A stretch of DNA of 64,000 nucleotides. Source: Aerosticca soli (GTDB taxonomy: Bacteria; Pseudomonadota; Gammaproteobacteria; Xanthomonadales; Rhodanobacteraceae). The position numbers and the translations under genes are program-made. Of the stretch, positions 34,208 to 44,001 are shown piece after piece. The first letter of the stretch is position 1. Every line of letters starts with the position of its first letter. The stretch is from NCBI RefSeq assembly GCF_003967035.1, contig NZ_AP018560.1:2651501-2715500 (forward strand), written 5' to 3'. The notes under the pieces are model-generated. The model saw only the letters and a program-made list of their open reading frames with translations, was not told the origin of the DNA and did not search any database.

Positions 34208-34249
34208 GGGAAGCGGGAAGCGGGAAGCGGGAAGCGGGAAGCGGGAAGC
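34208..34249. repeat. Heptamer tandem repeat, six units, upstream of M28 gene
   Basis: Six uninterrupted copies of GGGAAGC on the plus strand (GCTTCCC in the transcript of the peptidase), beginning eight bases upstream of the alternative start at 34200. The array sits between promoter space and the ribosome site of the peptidase gene, so copy number could affect expression. Heptamer arrays of this kind are familiar in Xanthomonadales genomes; that comparison is from memory. Confidence 0.9.
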
Positions 34250-34509
34250 GGCGCCACCATGCCGCAGCCAAGGCCGACCGGCAAGCACGGAGAAGGAGCC
34301 GATGCCGCCTTCCCCCATCCATGCGGCGTCGCTGACCGCAGGCAGCGGGTAAGCAGTGGATACTCGGCCGCCGCTGGCCAGCGGATGCGCACTGGTTCGA
34401 GTATCCGCTTCCTGTTCGTCAGGCTGGCGCTTCGCCTTCGGCTTTCGCGACGACGCCTACTTCTTCCTCAAGATCCGGGCGGCCTTCCCCGGAGTTGGGT
34501 GAAGAACCC

Positions 34510-34542
34510 AAAAAAAGCCCCGCTTCGCAGCGGGGCTTTTTT
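34510..34542. terminator. Bidirectional intrinsic terminator after groEL
   Basis: A perfect 9-base stem AGCCCCGCT/AGCGGGGCT with a TCGC loop is flanked by an A-run on one side and a T-run on the other, so it functions in either orientation. It lies 23 bases after the groEL stop on the minus strand. Confidence 0.93.
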
Positions 34543-34564
34543 CGATCGCAGCGACAGGGCTGGC

Positions 34565-36232
<1,668 letters not shown>

Positions 36233-36282
36233 TCAGGTGGGGAAATCCTGCGGGCGGATCGGGCGCACGCGGCGCCCGCCGA

Positions 36283-36576
36283 TCAGCCCTCGATCACCGC
36301 GACGATGTCGTCTTCCTTGAGGAAGACCAACTCCTCGCCGTCGACCTTGATGTCCTGGCCGGCGTACTTGCCGAACAGCACGACGTCGCCTTCCTTCACC
36401 GACATCGGACGAACCTTGCCGTCCTCCAGGATGCGGCCGGTACCGGCGGCGATCACCTTGCCGCGGGTCGGCTTCTCGGTGGCACTGTCGGGGATGACGA
36501 TGCCGCCGGCGGAGACACGCTCCTCTTCCAGGCGCTTGACGATGACACGGTCATGCAGCGGACGCAGTTTGCTCAT
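36283..36576 (-). CDS. groES: Co-chaperonin GroES (Hsp10)
   Basis: A 97-residue heptameric cap for GroEL. Typical sequences are [29 protein letters not shown] and [32 protein letters not shown] is nine bases before ATG 36576. It heads the groES-groEL operon under a sigma-70-like promoter overlapped by a CIRCE element. Confidence 0.99.
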   Translation of the reverse strand: MSKLRPLHDRVIVKRLEEERVSAGGIVIPDSATEKPTRGKVIAAGTGRILEDGKVRPMSVKEGDVVLFGKYAGQDIKVDGEELVFLKEDDIVAVIEG

Positions 36577-36644
36577 GGAACGACTCCAGCTTGAGTTGGG
36601 AAAAGGTTTCACGACGAAAGCGGCTCGACCGATACGCCGCCCTG

Positions 36645-36671
36645 TTAGCACTCTGTGTCGATGAGTGCCAA
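36645..36671 (-). promoter_or_regulatory. CIRCE operator for HrcA upstream of groES
   Basis: An inverted repeat TTAGCACTC, nine bases, GAGTGCCAA, differing by one base from the consensus TTAGCACTC-N9-GAGTGCTAA. It overlaps the end of the -10 element and the expected transcription start of groESL, so HrcA binding would block initiation; heat would relieve it. Confidence 0.96.
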
Positions 36672-36698
36672 TTGTAGCGGCGTATCGCACCCTCGCAA
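36671..36698 (-). promoter_or_regulatory. Sigma-70-type promoter of groESL
   Basis: On the minus strand, TTGCGA (36693-36698) and TACAAT (36671-36676) are separated by 16 bases, a good -35/-10 pair. The CIRCE operator follows immediately. No clear sigma-32 element was seen. Confidence 0.75.
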
Positions 36699-36833
36699 GA
36701 GGGTCGACCCGCGAACGACTCCCCCGAGTGAGGGCGCCCATCGCGGCTTTCAAGGTGTCGACCGCGTGAAATTGGACGCGCGTCGTGCGTCGTCCGATCA
36801 TGGCGGCCTGCTTGCCGACGGCGCATCGAGCCC

Positions 36834-37154
36834 ATGTCCGACCCCACCGTGCTGCTTTGCCACTGCACCTGCCCCGATCCGGCCAGCGCCACGCGCCTGG
36901 CCACCGCGCTGGTCGAGGAGGGCCTGGCCGCCTGCGTGAGCCGGCTGCCCGGCGTGCTGTCCACCTACCGCTGGCAGGGACGCGTGGAAAGCGCCGAGGA
37001 GGTCCTGCTGCTGATAAAGACCACCACCGACCGCTTCGCCGCGCTGCGCGAGCGCGTGCTCGCCCTGCACCCTTACGAGCTGCCCGAATTGATCGCGCTG
37101 CCGGTGGACCGTGGCCACCCGGCCTACCTCGAATGGGTGCGCCGCGGCGGCTGA
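36834..37154 (+). CDS. cutA: Divalent-cation tolerance protein CutA
   Basis: A 106-residue protein with the CutA fold, a trimeric protein related to PII that is associated with copper tolerance. Blocks: [56 protein letters not shown] and [19 protein letters not shown]. It lies just ahead of dsbD (47 bases), an arrangement found in many gammaproteobacteria. Confidence 0.95.
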   Translation: MSDPTVLLCHCTCPDPASATRLATALVEEGLAACVSRLPGVLSTYRWQGRVESAEEVLLLIKTTTDRFAALRERVLALHPYELPELIALPVDRGHPAYLEWVRRGG

Positions 37155-37201
37155 CCCTGGGCGCCCCAGGCATAATCAACGCCTTGTCCGCAGGATTGCC
37201 C

Positions 37202-39334
37202 ATGTTCGCCCGCCTTTTCGCACGCGCAGCCTTCCTCGCGCTGCTCATGCTGCTGCCGTCGACGGCGGCCGTCGCCCAGGAAGCCGACGGCCTGCTGCCG
37301 GTGACCGCGGCCTATCGGCTGGAGGCCAGGGTCCAGGCCCCGGACGTGCTCGTGCTGCAGTGGACGATCGCGCCGGACTACTACCTCTATCGCGGCCGCA
37401 TGCAGCTGACCGCCGGACCCGGCGTCGAGCTTGGTCCGGCGGCGTTTCCGGACGGCGAGAAACACCAGGACCCCTATCTCGGCGCGGTCGAGATCTATCA
37501 CGGCAAGCTCGAGGCGCGGGTGCCGTTCAAGCTCGCCCCCGGCACCGACACGCTGACGCTCGACGTGCGCTATCAGGGCTGCCACGAGGTCGAGCCGAAG
37601 ATCTGCTATCCGCCGCATACCGAGCATCTGCGCCTGGCGCTGCCGTCATCGCCCACGACCGGTGGCGGCGACGCCCTCGGCCGGGCGCTCGCGGCCCTGG
37701 GCGCGGGTTCCGGCGGCACAGGCGCCGGTGCCGCGCCGCTGCCGCCGGAGCAGGCCTTCCGGCTGAGTGCGCTGGCGCGCGATCCGCACACCCTGCTGCT
37801 GCGCTGGGACATGCCGCCCAACTATTACCTCTACCGCGACCGCCTCGCCCTGCGTGCGCCCGAGTCGCCGGGGGTGACGCTGCATCCGCGCTGGCCGGCC
37901 GGCGGCGTGCAGCGCGAGGATCCCGAGCAGGGGCCGGTCACGGTGTATGTCGGACCGCTGGAGCTGCCGGTGGACGTGTCCGGCCCGGTCGAAGCACGCC
38001 ATCCGCTCACGCTCGAGGTGCGGTTCCAGGGCTGCCAGGACGGCGGCCTATGCTATCCGCCGATGACCCGCACGTTAAAGGTCGACTTCGGCAGCGCCCC
38101 GCCTGCCGCGGCCAGCCGGCCCGATGCCGTCCAGCGCGATCCGGGCGCGCTCGCGCTCGCGCTGGTCCTGGCGCTCGCCGGCGGGCTGGTGCTCAACCTG
38201 ATGCCCTGCGTGCTGCCGGTGCTCTCGCTCAAGGCGGTGGGGCTGCTGGAGAGCGGTGAGAGTCCGGCGCGCCGACGCGCCCATGCGCTGGCCTACAGCG
38301 CCGGCGTCATGGTGAGCTTCGCCGTGCTGGGGCTGCTGGTCAGTGCCGCGCGTGCCGCCTGGGGCGTGCAGCTGCAGCAGCCGCTGCTGGTCGCGGTACT
38401 GGCGCTGGTGATGCTGGCGGTGGGCCTGTCGATGTCCGGGCTGGTGCAGTTGGGCGCTGGCCTTGGCAACACCGGCGCCGCCCTGGCCGGCCGCGGCGGC
38501 TGGGTCGGCGACTTCTTCACCGGCGTGCTCGCCGTGGTGGTGGCCAGCCCCTGCACCGCGCCGTTCATGGGCAGCGCGCTGGCCTACGCGCTGGCCGCGC
38601 CGCGGCTGGGTGCGCTGCTGGTGTTCCTGGCGCTGGGGTTCGGGCTCGCCCTGCCGTTCCTGGCCGTGGGCTTCGTGCCGGCGCTCGCCCGGCGGCTGCC
38701 GCGGCCGGGGCGCTGGATGCAGACGCTCAAGGAGCTCTTGGCCTTCCCGATGTACCTGTCGGCGGCCTGGCTGGCCTGGGTATTGGCCCACCAGCGCGGC
38801 GCCGATGCGGTGGGCATGTTGCTGGCGGCGGCGGTGGCACTGGCGATGACGCTGTGGTGGTTCGAGCGCAGCCGCGAGCGCGGCCTGGCCGCGCGGATGC
38901 TGCTGCTGCCACTGGCCGCGCTCATCGCGCTGCCGCTCCTGGGCATCGCCGCGCTGCCGCGACCGGCGCCCGCGGCGGCCGCGGCCGACGTGGTGCCCTA
39001 TGCGGCCGAACGGCTGGCCGCCCTGCGCCGGGCCGGCACGCCGGTGTTCGTCGACATCACCGCCGACTGGTGCGTGACCTGCAAGGCCAATGAGCATGCG
39101 GTACTCGACACCGCCGCCTTCCGCGCCGTGCTGGCGCGCACCGGCGCCGTGTACATGCGTGGCGACTGGACCGACGAGGACCCGGCGATCAGCGCCTTTC
39201 TGGCCGCGCACCATTCGCCGGGCGTGCCCTTGTACGTGGTCTATCCCGCCGACGGCGGCGAAGGCCGTCCGCTGCCCAGCGTGCTCACCCCGGGCCTGGT
39301 GCGCCGCGCGCTCGAGGAGGCCGCCCGCCGATGA
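37202..39334 (+). CDS. dsbD: Thiol:disulfide interchange protein DsbD with doubled N-domain
   Basis: A 710-residue transmembrane reductant carrier that passes electrons from cytosolic thioredoxin to periplasmic partners. A signal peptide precedes two tandem nDsbD-like domains (about residues 30-145 and 180-300). Each has a cysteine pair: YQGC...ICYPP with seven residues between, and [13 protein letters not shown] with five, the spacing of the E. coli domain. The membrane domain keeps its redox cysteines ([18 protein letters not shown] and [19 protein letters not shown]). The C-terminal thioredoxin domain has [10 protein letters not shown]. Start ATG 37202 has AGGA seven bases before. E. coli has one N-domain, so the doubling is noteworthy. 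Confidence 0.94.
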   Translation: MFARLFARAAFLALLMLLPSTAAVAQEADGLLPVTAAYRLEARVQAPDVLVLQWTIAPDYYLYRGRMQLTAGPGVELGPAAFPDGEKHQDPYLGAVEIYHGKLEARVPFKLAPGTDTLTLDVRYQGCHEVEPKICYPPHTEHLRLALPSSPTTGGGDALGRALAALGAGSGGTGAGAAPLPPEQAFRLSALARDPHTLLLRWDMPPNYYLYRDRLALRAPESPGVTLHPRWPAGGVQREDPEQGPVTVYVGPLELPVDVSGPVEARHPLTLEVRFQGCQDGGLCYPPMTRTLKVDFGSAPPAAASRPDAVQRDPGALALALVLALAGGLVLNLMPCVLPVLSLKAVGLLESGESPARRRAHALAYSAGVMVSFAVLGLLVSAARAAWGVQLQQPLLVAVLALVMLAVGLSMSGLVQLGAGLGNTGAALAGRGGWVGDFFTGVLAVVVASPCTAPFMGSALAYALAAPRLGALLVFLALGFGLALPFLAVGFVPALARRLPRPGRWMQTLKELLAFPMYLSAAWLAWVLAHQRGADAVGMLLAAAVALAMTLWWFERSRERGLAARMLLLPLAALIALPLLGIAALPRPAPAAAAADVVPYAAERLAALRRAGTPVFVDITADWCVTCKANEHAVLDTAAFRAVLARTGAVYMRGDWTDEDPAISAFLAAHHSPGVPLYVVYPADGGEGRPLPSVLTPGLVRRALEEAARR

Positions 39335-39870
39335 TGAGCCGCACCAGTGCGTGGATCCTGCTTCTGGCCGTGCTCGCCGCAGCGTTCGGTGGCTGGCTGC
39401 AGCATCGCGCCCGCCTCGCGCACGGGGAGCGGACGGCGCCCGGCGACATGGCGCCGGCGCTTGCCCTGCCCGATCTGGATGGCCGGACGCACCGACTGGC
39501 CGACTTCGCCGGCCGGCGTGTGCTCATCAATCTGTGGGCGAGCTGGTGCGCGCCGTGCCTGGAGGAGATGCCGGCGCTGAATCGCGCCTGGCTGCGTCAC
39601 CGCGCGCACGCACAAGTGCTCGGCATCGCCATGGACGAACCGTCGCGGGTGCGCTCGCTGCTCGCCGCGCATCCGGTCGACTACCCGATCCTGATCGGCC
39701 GGCTGGAGAGCCCCGACACCGCCAGCCTGCTCGGCGACAGCGACGGCGTGCTGCCCTACAGCGTGCTGCTGGACGAACACGGCCGCGTGCTCGCCCGCCG
39801 GCGCGGCCGGCTGGACGAGGCCACGCTGGAGCACTGGCTCACGCCTGCCACCCCGCCGACGGCGCCCTAG
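39331..39870 (+). CDS. TlpA-like periplasmic thioredoxin
   Basis: A 179-residue membrane-anchored thioredoxin of the TlpA/redoxin type with an N-terminal helix (about residues 7-24) and the active site WASWCAPCLEEMPAL (CAPC, about residue 71). The start ATG 39331 overlaps the dsbD stop (ATGA), so it is very likely the electron acceptor of DsbD. A weak hairpin follows at 39885-39910. Confidence 0.94.
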   Translation: MMSRTSAWILLLAVLAAAFGGWLQHRARLAHGERTAPGDMAPALALPDLDGRTHRLADFAGRRVLINLWASWCAPCLEEMPALNRAWLRHRAHAQVLGIAMDEPSRVRSLLAAHPVDYPILIGRLESPDTASLLGDSDGVLPYSVLLDEHGRVLARRRGRLDEATLEHWLTPATPPTAP

Positions 39871-39884
39871 GGATCAAAAGAAAA

Positions 39885-39910
39885 GAAAGGCGCGCGTACG
39901 CCGCGCTTTT
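39885..39910 (+). terminator. Possible terminator after the TlpA-like gene
   Basis: AAAGGCGCG and CGCGCTTTT flank a short loop, allowing a stem with one bulged base, and the stem ends in a T-run. It lies 15 bases after the stop codon and also near the convergent glycosyltransferase stop. Confidence 0.4.
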
Positions 39911-39980
39911 CCGGAACCACTTGCTCGCCTGGCTTTCGGGTCTGCGTCTTCCCGCAAGAAAAAGCGTATCCCTTCAGTGT

Positions 39981-40706
39981 TCATGGCACCTGGCGCTGGA
40001 TGCCGCTGTGCTTGCCGCGAGGCTGCCCCTGCCGCTCGCCGGCGCGGGCTTCCAGATAGCGCTCGAGCGAGCGCAGGTAGTCGGCAAAACCGCCGGTGGC
40101 GCGCGAACGGCGTCGCGAGGAAGTCACCACCGTCGGTGTTCGCTTGCGCGCGATGCGGGCACCGGCTTCGACGAAGGCCGCCACCAAAGCCACGTCCTCG
40201 TGCGCGGCCAGCGGCGCAAAACCGCCGCAATGGCGGTAGAGCCGGGTACAGAAACCCAGATTCGCGCCATGGATGTGGCCGTGATCGCCCACGCCACGAT
40301 GATTGCGCAGGAACAGCCGCCGAACCGCCGGTGCGTAATCCAGCCAATCGGCGACGGTAACCATGCCGCAGAACGCATCGCACCCGTAGGCGAGCTGCGA
40401 TGAGAGCCAGTCGGCCGGTACTCGGGAATCGGCGTCGGTACAGGCGATCCAGCGCGCGCCAAGACCGATCAGCCGCGCGGCGGCGGCGGCACGGGCCCGG
40501 CCCACGTTGCCAGCATCCACGGTGACCGCGAGTACGCTATGGCTGAGGACGATGTCGGCGGTGGCATCGGTGCAACGATCGAGCGCGACCACGGTCACCA
40601 CTGTCTCGCCGCCCAGCGCAGGGGCGCGCGCGGCTTGCGCCACTGAGGCCAGACACGCGCCGATGCAGTCCTCCTCGTTGTTGGCCGGCACCAATACGCC
40701 GATCAT
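39981..40706 (-). CDS. Family 2 glycosyltransferase in the four-gene cluster
   Basis: A 241-residue GT-A glycosyltransferase: MIGVLVPANNEEDCIGACLAS, VALDRCTDATADIV and the DxD motif in ACTDADSRVPADWL (about residue 99). A later block (ANLGFCTRLYRHCGGFAPLAAHEDVALV) has the acidic ED motif of family 2 enzymes. No transmembrane helices are present, so the enzyme is soluble. Its ATG overlaps the methyltransferase stop by four bases. The set of partners (deacetylase, methyltransferase, acyl-CoA dehydrogenase-like) suggests modification of an N-acetylated or acylated glycan. The acceptor is unknown. Confidence 0.88.
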   Translation of the reverse strand: MIGVLVPANNEEDCIGACLASVAQAARAPALGGETVVTVVALDRCTDATADIVLSHSVLAVTVDAGNVGRARAAAAARLIGLGARWIACTDADSRVPADWLSSQLAYGCDAFCGMVTVADWLDYAPAVRRLFLRNHRGVGDHGHIHGANLGFCTRLYRHCGGFAPLAAHEDVALVAAFVEAGARIARKRTPTVVTSSRRRSRATGGFADYLRSLERYLEARAGERQGQPRGKHSGIQRQVP

Positions 40707-41314
40707 CGCAAGCCTCCACGCCGGGCCACCGACGGTGCGTCCGTGCCCCATGCCTCCAGCCGGAAGTCGTCGTCGAGATAGCCGAACAGGCGGGCAAGGC
40801 CGCGCGCACGGAATAGCCGCCGCAACTGGCGGTGGACCGCATCTCCGTCCTGCGGAGCGGCGGAGAAGGGCGTCCGCCAGTGACAGGCGACGAGCACACC
40901 GCCCTCGCACAGACTTCCGCCCAGGCGCTCGCCCATCTGCACGAGGGCGGTGGCGTCCAGGTAATAGCCGACCTCGCTGAACACGATGAGATCGAAGCGG
41001 CCCGCCGGCCAGTCGTGCGGATGCTGCGCGCGGGTGACCGTCACCCAGGGGTGTGGCGCGTTGCGTGCCGCCGCCAGGGCCACCGCGCGGGCGTCGAGAT
41101 CGGTGGCGAGCAGCCGTTCGCAACGCGGCGCGAGCGCGGCGGTCAGCTCGCCGTTCGAGCAGCCGATCTCCCAGCCGGCGGCATAGCGTTCGGCCGGCAG
41201 ACTGGCCAGCAGCAGCTGGCGCTTGCGCGCCTCGTACCAGCGGCTGCGGTAGCCGAAGGGATCTTCCTCGGCATAGAGCGTCGCGAAGTAGCTCGCCGGC
41301 GTCGCTGTCTTCAT
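40703..41314 (-). CDS. NodS-type SAM-dependent methyltransferase
   Basis: A 203-residue class I methyltransferase. Motif I is WEIGCSNGELTAALAPRCERLLATDLDARAVALA, and the post-motif LIVFSEVGYYLDATAL is typical of NodS-like enzymes, which methylate the deacylated amino sugar of lipochitooligosaccharide precursors. Starts MKTATPASYFATLYAEEDPFGY at ATG 41314, overlapping the deacetylase stop by four bases. The NodS resemblance is at family level; Nod factors themselves are not implied. Confidence 0.86.
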   Translation of the reverse strand: MKTATPASYFATLYAEEDPFGYRSRWYEARKRQLLLASLPAERYAAGWEIGCSNGELTAALAPRCERLLATDLDARAVALAAARNAPHPWVTVTRAQHPHDWPAGRFDLIVFSEVGYYLDATALVQMGERLGGSLCEGGVLVACHWRTPFSAAPQDGDAVHRQLRRLFRARGLARLFGYLDDDFRLEAWGTDAPSVARRGGLR

Positions 41315-42111
41315 GGCAGCAGCAATTCGAAGCCGCGGCGGAAACGGGCGAGCACACGGGAAGGCAGGATCGGTGCCTGGCCAGGCACGCCGGTGTCGAG
41401 CTGTGAGCGAAAGCAGGCGAGAGCCCGCGCCTTGGCGCGACGGGCCGTGGCGGTCAGCGGCCAGCGGCAGGCGCCTGGCCAATGCTGCGCAGCAGTCGTC
41501 GGCTCCAGCCAGTGCCAGGCCCAGATCGGAAACTCGACCCGCCGTACGCGCCGGCGTGCGGCAATGGCACGTGCGGCACGCGCGCAGGCCTCGTGGTCGG
41601 GATGACCATCGCCGATCCAGGTCGTCAGCAGACAGTCGCCCGGTTCGAGTAGCCTATCGAGCGCAGCGACGAGCCTGTCTTCGGCGGCCGCGACGCGACC
41701 GTCGCCGAGATCGAGCGCGGTAATGGCGTCTGCATCGACGCCGAGACAGGCCAGTGCGGCAGCCAGTTCGCGTCGATGCACCGCGCGCGTGTGCTCCGAC
41801 GTCCAGGCGGGCAGATCCGGATAACAGGCCTCGCCATCGGTTACCGCCACCACGGCCACGGCGATGCCGGCCTCACGCGCCATCGCCAGCAGTCCGCCCA
41901 CACCGAGCACTTCATCATCCGGATGCGGTGCGACCACGACCAGTCGCTGCCGCCCCTCCAGCCAGGTTTCCGGCACCAGCACAGGCAGCCCGGACAGCCA
42001 GGCCGAGGCACGCCAGCGCGCCTCGGCAATGCCTTCGCCCGCGATGCGTGGCGCGTCGGGCACCAGCGGATTCGCGTCGATCGCGGCGCGCTCGCAGGTC
42101 ACAGCGACCAT
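41311..42111 (-). CDS. PIG-L family deacetylase
   Basis: A 266-residue zinc deacetylase of the PIG-L/LmbE type, enzymes that remove acetyl groups from GlcNAc-containing substrates. Zinc-site motifs are VVVAPHPDDEVLGVGGLL (about residue 60) and GDGHPDHEACARAARAI (about residue 150). It starts MVAVTCERAAIDANPL at ATG 42111, overlapping the acyl-CoA-dehydrogenase-like stop by 13 bases. In the cluster it would act before the methyltransferase on the freed amine; this order is inference. Confidence 0.9.
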   Translation of the reverse strand: MVAVTCERAAIDANPLVPDAPRIAGEGIAEARWRASAWLSGLPVLVPETWLEGRQRLVVVAPHPDDEVLGVGGLLAMAREAGIAVAVVAVTDGEACYPDLPAWTSEHTRAVHRRELAAALACLGVDADAITALDLGDGRVAAAEDRLVAALDRLLEPGDCLLTTWIGDGHPDHEACARAARAIAARRRVRRVEFPIWAWHWLEPTTAAQHWPGACRWPLTATARRAKARALACFRSQLDTGVPGQAPILPSRVLARFRRGFELLLP

Positions 42112-43100
42112 GTCCTCGTCCTGGCCGAGGCAGCCTCGCCCAATGCGGCCCAATCGCGCTCGGCATGGCTCTGCCGAACGAAGACGGCGAGATCGGCGCA
42201 GCGCTGTGCATGATCGCGGTCCGCGCACAGTGGCGCCGGGCCGAGCGCACGGCCGACCCGCTCGATCACTTCCGTAGCTACGTGTTCCACGCAGCCGCGC
42301 ACGCGCAACACGGCCTCGCGATGGGACGCCTCCGGCGCGGCGTCGATCGCCGCGGCGGTGTCGCGCAACAGGCTGGCGGCGGCGGCGAGCTGGATATCCA
42401 GCGCGCCCAGGTGCGCCAGCGCGTGCGGGTCGACGCCCACCTGCGGCGCGCGTCGCAGCCGTTCGGCAATCGCCGTCGCGGCGCCGAACCAGCATGCCGC
42501 AATGCCGGCGCCGCCGTGCCAGAAACCTGGCCGGTCGAGATAGGCACCCGGGGCGCCGATGCGGCGAGCACACACTTGGCGGAAGACTACGGTGCCGCTG
42601 TACAGACGTCCCATGCCGAGCGCCTGCCAGTCATCGCCACTGCGCTCAATGCCAGGCTCGTCCATGCGTACTTGCACCAGTACGCGCGCATCACCCTCGT
42701 AGGCGGTGACCAAGGCCGCATCGACCAGATCGGCGCCGGAACACCAGGCCTTGCGGCCGTCCAGCATGCCGTGCCCGCCATCCGTGGCGATGAAGCGCAG
42801 CCTTGCCTGCGGCGGCTCGGCGGCCCAGACCGCATGGAACATGGAGCGGGCCTGCGTGCCGCTCGGCGGCACGCCCAGTTCGGCGAGGATGGCCAGCGCG
42901 TCGTAATGGGCCTCGAGCAATTTGACCAGGCAGACGTCCTCGGCAGCGATCGCGGCCAGCGCGCGCCAGCGTTCCAGCGTCCGACCACTGCCAGGCAGTG
43001 GCAGCGACGGTAGCCGTGCCAGCCAGTGTTCGGCGCGCTCGCGCAGCGTCGGACTGCTGCGAGCCGCATACCGGGAAGCCTGCATGGCCAGTTCGGACAC
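42099..43100 (-). CDS. Acyl-CoA dehydrogenase-like protein, first in the cluster
   Basis: A 333-residue protein with the acyl-CoA dehydrogenase fold, shorter than the usual 380 residues. The middle beta domain is seen in FIATDGGHGMLDGRKAWCSGADLVDAALVTA and LGMGRLYSGTVVFRQV. The C-terminal helices include GFWHGGAGIAACWFGAATAIAERLRR. No catalytic glutamate position could be identified with confidence, so it may not act as a true dehydrogenase. Starts at GTG 43100 or ATG 43085. It is the first gene of a tightly coupled operon, with a gene-poor region upstream. Confidence 0.8.
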   Translation of the reverse strand: MSELAMQASRYAARSSPTLRERAEHWLARLPSLPLPGSGRTLERWRALAAIAAEDVCLVKLLEAHYDALAILAELGVPPSGTQARSMFHAVWAAEPPQARLRFIATDGGHGMLDGRKAWCSGADLVDAALVTAYEGDARVLVQVRMDEPGIERSGDDWQALGMGRLYSGTVVFRQVCARRIGAPGAYLDRPGFWHGGAGIAACWFGAATAIAERLRRAPQVGVDPHALAHLGALDIQLAAAASLLRDTAAAIDAAPEASHREAVLRVRGCVEHVATEVIERVGRALGPAPLCADRDHAQRCADLAVFVRQSHAERDWAALGEAASARTRTWSL

Positions 43101-44001
43101 CTGTGGATTTCCGTCGGTGGGAGTGGCCGGCGATCTTCAGCAGCGTGCAGTGAAAAGCTTGCGACGCGGACGTCATGGCCGGCCTGCACACGGCAGGTGG
43201 TCGTGGCCTCAACCACGGGTCAGTAGCTGGTACAGAGCCTGTCGGGTGGCGCCCATGCGGCCTCAGGGGCCCTTGCGCCGACGCCGCAGCCGGGCCCCAT
43301 GTCCAAAGGCATCGGCGCGCGGCGGGTGGGACCGCTCGCTCCAAGCACAATCGCCAGGGCCACCGCCGCACCCGGCCGCAGCGAGCAGAAGCCACCGCCG
43401 TGGCACCGCGACTTGCGCAGGTAGTCTACGAAGATGCAGACAGGCTGCACCGCCTTGGTCGCCTTGCCGGGGATAACGCGCGGATTGCGGCTGCGCCAGC
43501 ACGCTGGCGAAACCATGCACGAAAACGCCGCACTCTGCCGCCACCCGCAGGCCGGCGTAAGCGGCGCCAGGACACGCAGTCCCTTGGCGCCGGAAATCCG
43601 CAGACAGCTTCCGAGCCTGAGTTCGCCCACCGACGGCGGCCGTCCAGCGTCGCTGCTTTTACTTCGGCGAAGGCGACTCCCCGGGCCGGATCGAGATTAA
43701 AGACGTGCGATCGGCCAGCTCGGCCGGTCAGCATGGGCGCCCAGGGAATGGCACCAGCTTCGATCCTCGACCATCCGCGCATGCGCGTTGACGCTCGCCC
43801 CTCCTTTGAGCCGCACCATGCACACGCGCCTGAGTCCGGCGGTATGGTGCTTCTGGAAGAGACACGACCAGCGACGGCGGAGCCGCCATCTCAGATGTCC
43901 TGCTTGGTGAGCACCCAGGGGTCGATGCCACACAACGTTCAAGTGCGGCGCGGCACCATGCATGTCGGACGTTCTGCGTTCAAAACCTCGAGGAGACCCG
44001 C
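43101..44001. other. Gene-poor stretch, 0.9 kb
   Basis: No gene is supported here. Short open frames on either strand are rich in arginine, serine and proline and lack recognisable motifs. The base composition is less extreme than around it and codon periodicity is lost, so it may hold decayed coding DNA plus the leader of the operon to the left and of the glutathione transferase to the right. A good ribosome site (GAGGAGA) precedes 44002. Confidence 0.6.

Larger units (their letters stand above)
34192..34564. other. Noncoding gap with heptamer array and terminator
   Basis: A 373-base stretch between the M28 start and the groEL stop. It holds the 5' leader and the heptamer array of the peptidase gene (34208-34249), a variable region without a supported gene (34253-34500), and the groEL terminator (34510-34542). 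Short plus-strand frames exist but read as arginine- and serine-rich and are not believed. Confidence 0.7.

Noticed and set aside
34208..34249. Possible CRISPR array
   Set aside because: Units are only seven bases and directly adjacent with no spacers, so it is a simple tandem repeat.
39472..39600. A second thioredoxin or cytochrome biogenesis role for the TlpA-like gene
   Set aside because: No ccm genes lie nearby and coupling to dsbD is sufficient to explain it.
43220..43782. Minus-strand frames that might be transposase remnants
   Set aside because: No catalytic motif, terminal inverted repeat or target duplication was seen, so a mobile element cannot be claimed.
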